A stretch of DNA of 10,310 nucleotides, from assembly GCA_002495225.1 (NCBI GenBank), contig DAEF01000038.1:10191-20500 (forward strand). Direction: 5' to 3'. The position numbers and the translations under genes are program-made. Numbering within the stretch: position 1 is the first letter of the stretch; every line of letters begins with the position of its first letter. Source of the DNA: Methanoregulaceae archaeon UBA288. GTDB lineage: Archaea > Halobacteriota > Methanomicrobia > Methanomicrobiales > Methanospirillaceae. The notes beneath the pieces are model-generated. The model had not been told where the DNA came from, ran no database searches, and saw only the letters and a list, made by a program, of their open reading frames with translations. Of this stretch, positions 6,804 to 10,310 are shown in pieces.

Positions 6804-8144
6804 ATGTTCTTCGAGACGATCAGGACAGAGGGGCTGGCCCACCAGTCCTACCTATTTGGGGCAGACGGCGAGGCAGCCGTGATTGACCCGCGGCGAGACT
6901 GTGGCATCTACCTCGAGCGGGCCGCGGCCCACGAGGTGACGATCACCCGTATCTTCGAGACTCACCGGAACGAGGACTTCCTGGTCGGCTCGCCCGAGCT
7001 GGCCCGGCGGAGCGGGGCCACGATACACCACGGCGCCCGTCTCGACTTCGGCTACGGCACGCCGACCCACGACGGGGACCGGTTCGAGCTCGGCCCGCTC
7101 ACCGTCGTCGCGCTCGAGACTCCCGGGCACACGATCGAATCCCTCTCCTACGTCCTGCACGAGGACGGAAAGCCGTACATGGTCTTCACCGGGGACGCGC
7201 TCTTCGTCGGTTCGGTCGGCCGGTCCGACCTCATGAGCGACGATCTCCGTGCCAACGCGGCAGCGCTCCACGACTCGCTTCACGACCGGCTCCTCGCGCT
7301 CCCCGACGGCACGGTGGTCTGCCCGGCCCACGGTGCGGGGTCGGTCTGCGGGGTGGGGATTCGCGACCTGCCCTTCTCGACCATCGGTTTCGAGCGAGCC
7401 ACCAACCCGTACCTCGCGATGGACCGCGAGACGTTTGTCGCGGAGAAGGCAGGCGAGCTGACCTACCGGGCGCCGTACTTCCGGCGGATGGAGGAGCTGA
7501 ACCTGGCCGGTCCCCCCTCCCCGCCCGAACGATGGCTGCTCCGGCCGCTTGGCCCTGAGGAACTCGACGGGATGCAGGTCGTGGACATCCGGTCGCCGAC
7601 CGCGTTCGGCGCCGGACACGTGCCCGGAAGCATCAGCCTCCAGCGAGAGGGGCTGACGGCGTACATGGGCTGGGTCCTCGACTACGACCGGCCGATTGCA
7701 CTCGTTGACGACTTCAACTTCGACCTCGACCGGGTCGCGGCGGACTTCGTCCGGCTCGGGTACGACAACCTGGCCGGGTATCTCCGCGGGGGCTTCGTCT
7801 CCTGGTTCCGTTCGGGCCGCCCGGTGGACCAGATCCCCATCTGGACCGTCCAGGATCTCCACGCCCGCCTCGGCGAGGTCACACTCCTCGATGTCCGCGA
7901 CGGCAACCAGCGGCTCGAGCAGGGGGGGATACCGGGGTCGATCCACGTCTACGTGGGCGAGCTCGCCGACCGCCTCGACGAGATCCCGCGCGACAGGTTG
8001 GTCGCGATTTACTGCAACGTGGGGAACAAAGGGAGCCTCGCCGCGAGCCTGCTCGCAGCACACGGAACCGGTCCTGTCGCGAACGTGCTCGGCGGCTTCG
8101 CCGCCTGGAAGAACGCCGGGTATCCTGTCGTGAAGGGTGCATGA
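6804..8144 (+). CDS. MBL-fold persulfide dioxygenase-like protein with tandem rhodanese domains
   Basis: This 446-residue cytosolic protein has the layout of CstB-type persulfide dioxygenase/sulfurtransferases. The metallo-beta-lactamase domain (about 1-240) has ETHRNEDF at 52-59, TPGHT at 106-110, TGDALFVG at 129-136, GRSD at 139-142 and CPAHG at 173-177. H54, H109 and D131 match the three iron ligands of ETHE1-type enzymes. Two other histidines of the classical HxHxDH motif are absent (N56, F59). The first rhodanese domain (about 248-342) retains GHVPGSI but has DDFNFD at 302-307 where the active Cys would be, so it is probably inactive. The second (about 347-443) has C404 in YCNVGNKGS and should carry persulfide. 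The ATG at 6804 follows a GGGGAG site, and the gene overlaps the next by ATGA. Use of O2 is not shown by sequence; other MBL hydrolase activity is possible. Confidence 0.88.
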   Translation: MFFETIRTEGLAHQSYLFGADGEAAVIDPRRDCGIYLERAAAHEVTITRIFETHRNEDFLVGSPELARRSGATIHHGARLDFGYGTPTHDGDRFELGPLTVVALETPGHTIESLSYVLHEDGKPYMVFTGDALFVGSVGRSDLMSDDLRANAAALHDSLHDRLLALPDGTVVCPAHGAGSVCGVGIRDLPFSTIGFERATNPYLAMDRETFVAEKAGELTYRAPYFRRMEELNLAGPPSPPERWLLRPLGPEELDGMQVVDIRSPTAFGAGHVPGSISLQREGLTAYMGWVLDYDRPIALVDDFNFDLDRVAADFVRLGYDNLAGYLRGGFVSWFRSGRPVDQIPIWTVQDLHARLGEVTLLDVRDGNQRLEQGGIPGSIHVYVGELADRLDEIPRDRLVAIYCNVGNKGSLAASLLAAHGTGPVANVLGGFAAWKNAGYPVVKGA

Positions 8145-9313
8145 GACGCCTCTATGCAATTGCCGTCGCAGCGCTCCTCGTCGGGACCCTGAGCGGCTGC
8201 TGCGCCGCGGGCGTGATGGTGACCGACTACCGTGTCACGCCGGGCGTGCTCACCCCCGGCGGCGACGGCCTTGTGACCGTCACGATCGCGAATAGCGGGG
8301 GCTCCCCCGCCGGCACCAACGCGTCCGCCGTCGGCGACCCCGTGGTCGAGTCCGTGCGCCTGCACACGACCGACCTGACGATTCTCTCCGGCGACTACGA
8401 GAAGATCGGCCTCCTCGGTCTGGGGCAGGCCGTCCCGATCACGTTCCACGTGAAGGCGCCGTCGACCGCCGGCGTCTACTTCCCCGAGGTCTGGGTCCGC
8501 ACGGAGCAGGGCCAGACGATCCGGTACCCGGTGGTGGTGAACGTCGGCACCCAGGTCGGCCAGCTCGCCAGGCCCGCGCTTGCCCTGGAGAAGTTCCTGC
8601 CGGACGCAGTCTCCCCGGGAGACCCGTTCACGGTGAACCTCACGGTGGTCAACAGGGGCGGCGCGACTGCGACCGACGTCGTGCTCACGGTCAACGTGTC
8701 CGCCCCATCCCTCGGCCTCGCGAGTTCCGGGACGCACTATGTCGCCCGGCTCGGGCCCGGCGAGGTCCACCCGGTCATGCTCGCGTTCACGACCGACCGC
8801 GACGTCCCTGTCGGTCTCCGGCCGATCGGGGTGACCCTCGACTACGTCCTCCCCGACGGCAGCTCGCGGCGGCAGAACGAGTCCCTCGCCGTCCTCGTCC
8901 GGGGCCGGGCGGTGCTCGGGCTCGCCTCGCTCATGACCGACCCGGTGCGGGTCGAGCGGGGGCAGACCTTCACCCTCCTCGCCCGCCTCGAGAACACGGG
9001 CACGGACGACGCGAACTCGGTGCGGGCGAAAATCGACCTGCCCCTCCCGGGCAACAACGAGTCGTTCATCGGCACAATCGAACCCGGCACCGACGCCCCC
9101 GCCGTCTTCAACCTGGTCGCGGAAGAGAGCGGGTCCCTGGAATACACCCTCTCGGCCACGTACGTGGACGAGGAGGGCACGCACACGGTCAAGGAGCCGC
9201 TGACTCTCGAGGTAACCGACGGCGGGGGGTACGCGCTCGTCGTCGGTGCAGCGGTGGCGGTGGCGCTGCTGGCGGCGGCGAGCCTCTGGTTCTGGCGGCG
9301 ACGGAGCGCCTGA
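8141..9313 (+). CDS. Extracytoplasmic CARDB/S-layer-like (COG1361-type) membrane-anchored protein
   Basis: This 390-residue protein begins with a Sec signal (MRRLYAIAVAALLVG) ending in a lipobox-like LSGC with C20. Three beta-sandwich, CARDB-like units follow at about 28-136, 146-255 and 262-358. Each has the pattern of a strand ending in TVTIANSGG, LTVVNRGG or ARLENTGT. A C-terminal helix (about 363-385) followed by RRR predicts a single membrane anchor with the tail inside, so most of the protein faces outward. Sequons at N60, N166, N185, N246 and N306 could be N-glycosylated. Archaeal proteins of this type are often encoded beside MacB/FtsX permeases and may act as the outer binding or adaptor part of the transporter. 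The start overlaps the stop of the MBL gene (ATGA); the permease begins 5 bp downstream. The ligand is unknown. Confidence 0.8.
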   Translation: MRRLYAIAVAALLVGTLSGCCAAGVMVTDYRVTPGVLTPGGDGLVTVTIANSGGSPAGTNASAVGDPVVESVRLHTTDLTILSGDYEKIGLLGLGQAVPITFHVKAPSTAGVYFPEVWVRTEQGQTIRYPVVVNVGTQVGQLARPALALEKFLPDAVSPGDPFTVNLTVVNRGGATATDVVLTVNVSAPSLGLASSGTHYVARLGPGEVHPVMLAFTTDRDVPVGLRPIGVTLDYVLPDGSSRRQNESLAVLVRGRAVLGLASLMTDPVRVERGQTFTLLARLENTGTDDANSVRAKIDLPLPGNNESFIGTIEPGTDAPAVFNLVAEESGSLEYTLSATYVDEEGTHTVKEPLTLEVTDGGGYALVVGAAVAVALLAAASLWFWRRRSA

Positions 9314-9318
9314 GACAG

Positions 9319-10310
9319 ATGTTCGAGGGGCTCCGCGTCTCGTTCTTCCTCGCCGGGCGTTCGCTCCGCCGGGGCAACAAGGGGACGCTCCTGCTGACCG
9401 TGACCATCATCGCCCTGATCCTGGTGAACCTGGTCTTCCTCCCCTCCATCGTCCAGGGAGTGGTGGTCTCGTTCAACCGCCAGGCGATCGACTATAACTA
9501 CGGCAATCTGGACATCGAGCCCCGTGAGGGCGAGGTCTACATCCCGAACGCGGACGCCCTCGTCTCCCGGCTCGAGCGGATCCCGGGGGTCGCGGCCGTC
9601 GCGCCGAGGATCACGGCCGGCGCCGCGATCACCTTCGAGACCACCACCCTCTCGCGCTCGGTGACCGGTGTCGACCCCGATCATGAATCCCGCGTGACCA
9701 TGACCTCCGACCGGATGATCGAGGGGGAGTACCTCTCGGCCGGCGACAGGGGGTCGATCGTGATCGGCAGAACCCTCGCCGGCGAGGTGGACGAGCGCCA
9801 GGACCAGCTCGAGTCCCTCGGGGGCGCACGGGTCGGGGACTCTGTCACCGTCGCCTATGCGAACGGGCAGATCCGGCGCTACCGCGTCAAGGGGATCTAC
9901 CAGACCAACGCCGTCGGCGCGGACTCCTCGGCGTACGTCACCCGTGCCGAGATCGCCTCCGTCATGGGCCTGGACGACCTGGCGACCCAGGTGCTGATCC
10001 GCACGGTCGAGGAGGGAAACGAAGACGCCTTCCGCAACCGGCTCTACGCCTTCGGGATACAGGAGCCAATCCACACCTGGCAGGAGAAGTCGCGCGGGGT
10101 CCTCGGGGACGTGACGGATTCGTTCGCGATCATCAACCTGATTTCAACCGGGGTCTCGCTCGTGATCGCAATCGTGGTGATCTTCATCGTGGTCTTCATC
10201 AACACCGTGAACCGTCGGCGGCAGATCGGGATTTTGAAGGCGATCGGGATCCACCGGACAACGATCATGTTCAGTTATGTATTCCAGGTCATCATCCTTG
10301 CCATCATGGG
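9319..10310 (+). CDS. ABC transporter permease, MacB/FtsX family (partial, 3' end outside window)
   Basis: The first 330 residues of an FtsX/MacB-type permease are visible; the frame is open at the window end. After a short cytosolic segment, a first membrane helix spans about 22-48. A large extracytoplasmic domain of the MacB periplasmic-core type covers about 50-260, including LERIPGVAAVAPRI at 85-98, IEGEYLS at 134-140 and VIGRTLA at 148-154. A second helix (about 272-296) leads to the conserved FtsX coupling segment NRRRQIGILKAIGI at 298-311, which normally contacts the ATPase. A third helix is just beginning. Such permeases do not form solute channels in the classical way but often couple ATP hydrolysis to outer mechanical work or export of lipids, peptides or lipoproteins. 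The ATG at 9319 lies 5 bp after the preceding stop. The cognate ATPase is not in the window and is expected downstream. Confidence 0.9.
   Translation, partial: MFEGLRVSFFLAGRSLRRGNKGTLLLTVTIIALILVNLVFLPSIVQGVVVSFNRQAIDYNYGNLDIEPREGEVYIPNADALVSRLERIPGVAAVAPRITAGAAITFETTTLSRSVTGVDPDHESRVTMTSDRMIEGEYLSAGDRGSIVIGRTLAGEVDERQDQLESLGGARVGDSVTVAYANGQIRRYRVKGIYQTNAVGADSSAYVTRAEIASVMGLDDLATQVLIRTVEEGNEDAFRNRLYAFGIQEPIHTWQEKSRGVLGDVTDSFAIINLISTGVSLVIAIVVIFIVVFINTVNRRRQIGILKAIGIHRTTIMFSYVFQVIILAIM

Noticed and set aside
6627..6842. N-terminal extension of the protease to an upstream start at 6842
   Set aside because: It would cross the TATA box and the MBL gene start and place the signal peptide 72 residues inside the protein.
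6852..8159. Long minus-strand open frame opposite the MBL-rhodanese gene
   Set aside because: No recognisable domain, and it mirrors the codons of a well-supported gene.
8842..10074. Long minus-strand open frame opposite the CARDB and permease genes
   Set aside because: Low-complexity shadow; the plus-strand genes have signal peptide, membrane helices and the FtsX motif.

Overview
The window looks like chromosomal DNA of a G+C-rich euryarchaeon, most likely a methanogen near the Methanomicrobiales. Four gene families point to archaea: a Taw2-type wyosine enzyme, NMD3, DUF424 and an archaeal MptD-type dihydroneopterin aldolase for methanopterin synthesis. Also archaeal are an AT-rich TATA element in the main intergenic gap and GGTGATC ribosome-binding sites. 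No tRNA, rRNA, CRISPR array, insertion sequence or attachment site was seen. The taxon is inferred from gene content, not from a search.

Positions 17-4592 (minus strand) hold six tightly packed genes, read from right to left: mptD, a TatD-like metal-dependent hydrolase, DUF424, NMD3, taw2 and coaBC. The last four are separated by 4 bp or less, or overlap, and probably form one transcription unit. They combine ribosome and tRNA functions (NMD3, Taw2, perhaps DUF424) with coenzyme A synthesis. mptD and the hydrolase overlap by 32 bp and may be a separate unit or the head of the same one; a 50-bp gap with a T6 run separates them from DUF424. A secreted subtilisin-like protease (4644-6626) precedes this block on the same strand.

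A 177-bp divergent intergenic region (6627-6803) carries a clear TATA-like box and drives a plus-strand operon. Its genes are an MBL-rhodanese-rhodanese protein of the persulfide dioxygenase/sulfurtransferase type (6804-8144), an extracytoplasmic beta-sandwich protein with a C-terminal membrane anchor (8141-9313), and an FtsX/MacB-type ABC permease cut by the window end (9319 onward). The ATGA overlap and the 5-bp gap imply co-expression.

The most interesting part is this plus-strand operon: a cytosolic sulfane-sulfur enzyme coupled to a cell-surface ABC transport module, next to a divergent exported protease. The MBL domain keeps the residues expected for a mononuclear iron site but lacks second-site histidines. 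The protease has Glu where classical subtilisins have the catalytic His. A joint function for these genes is inference.
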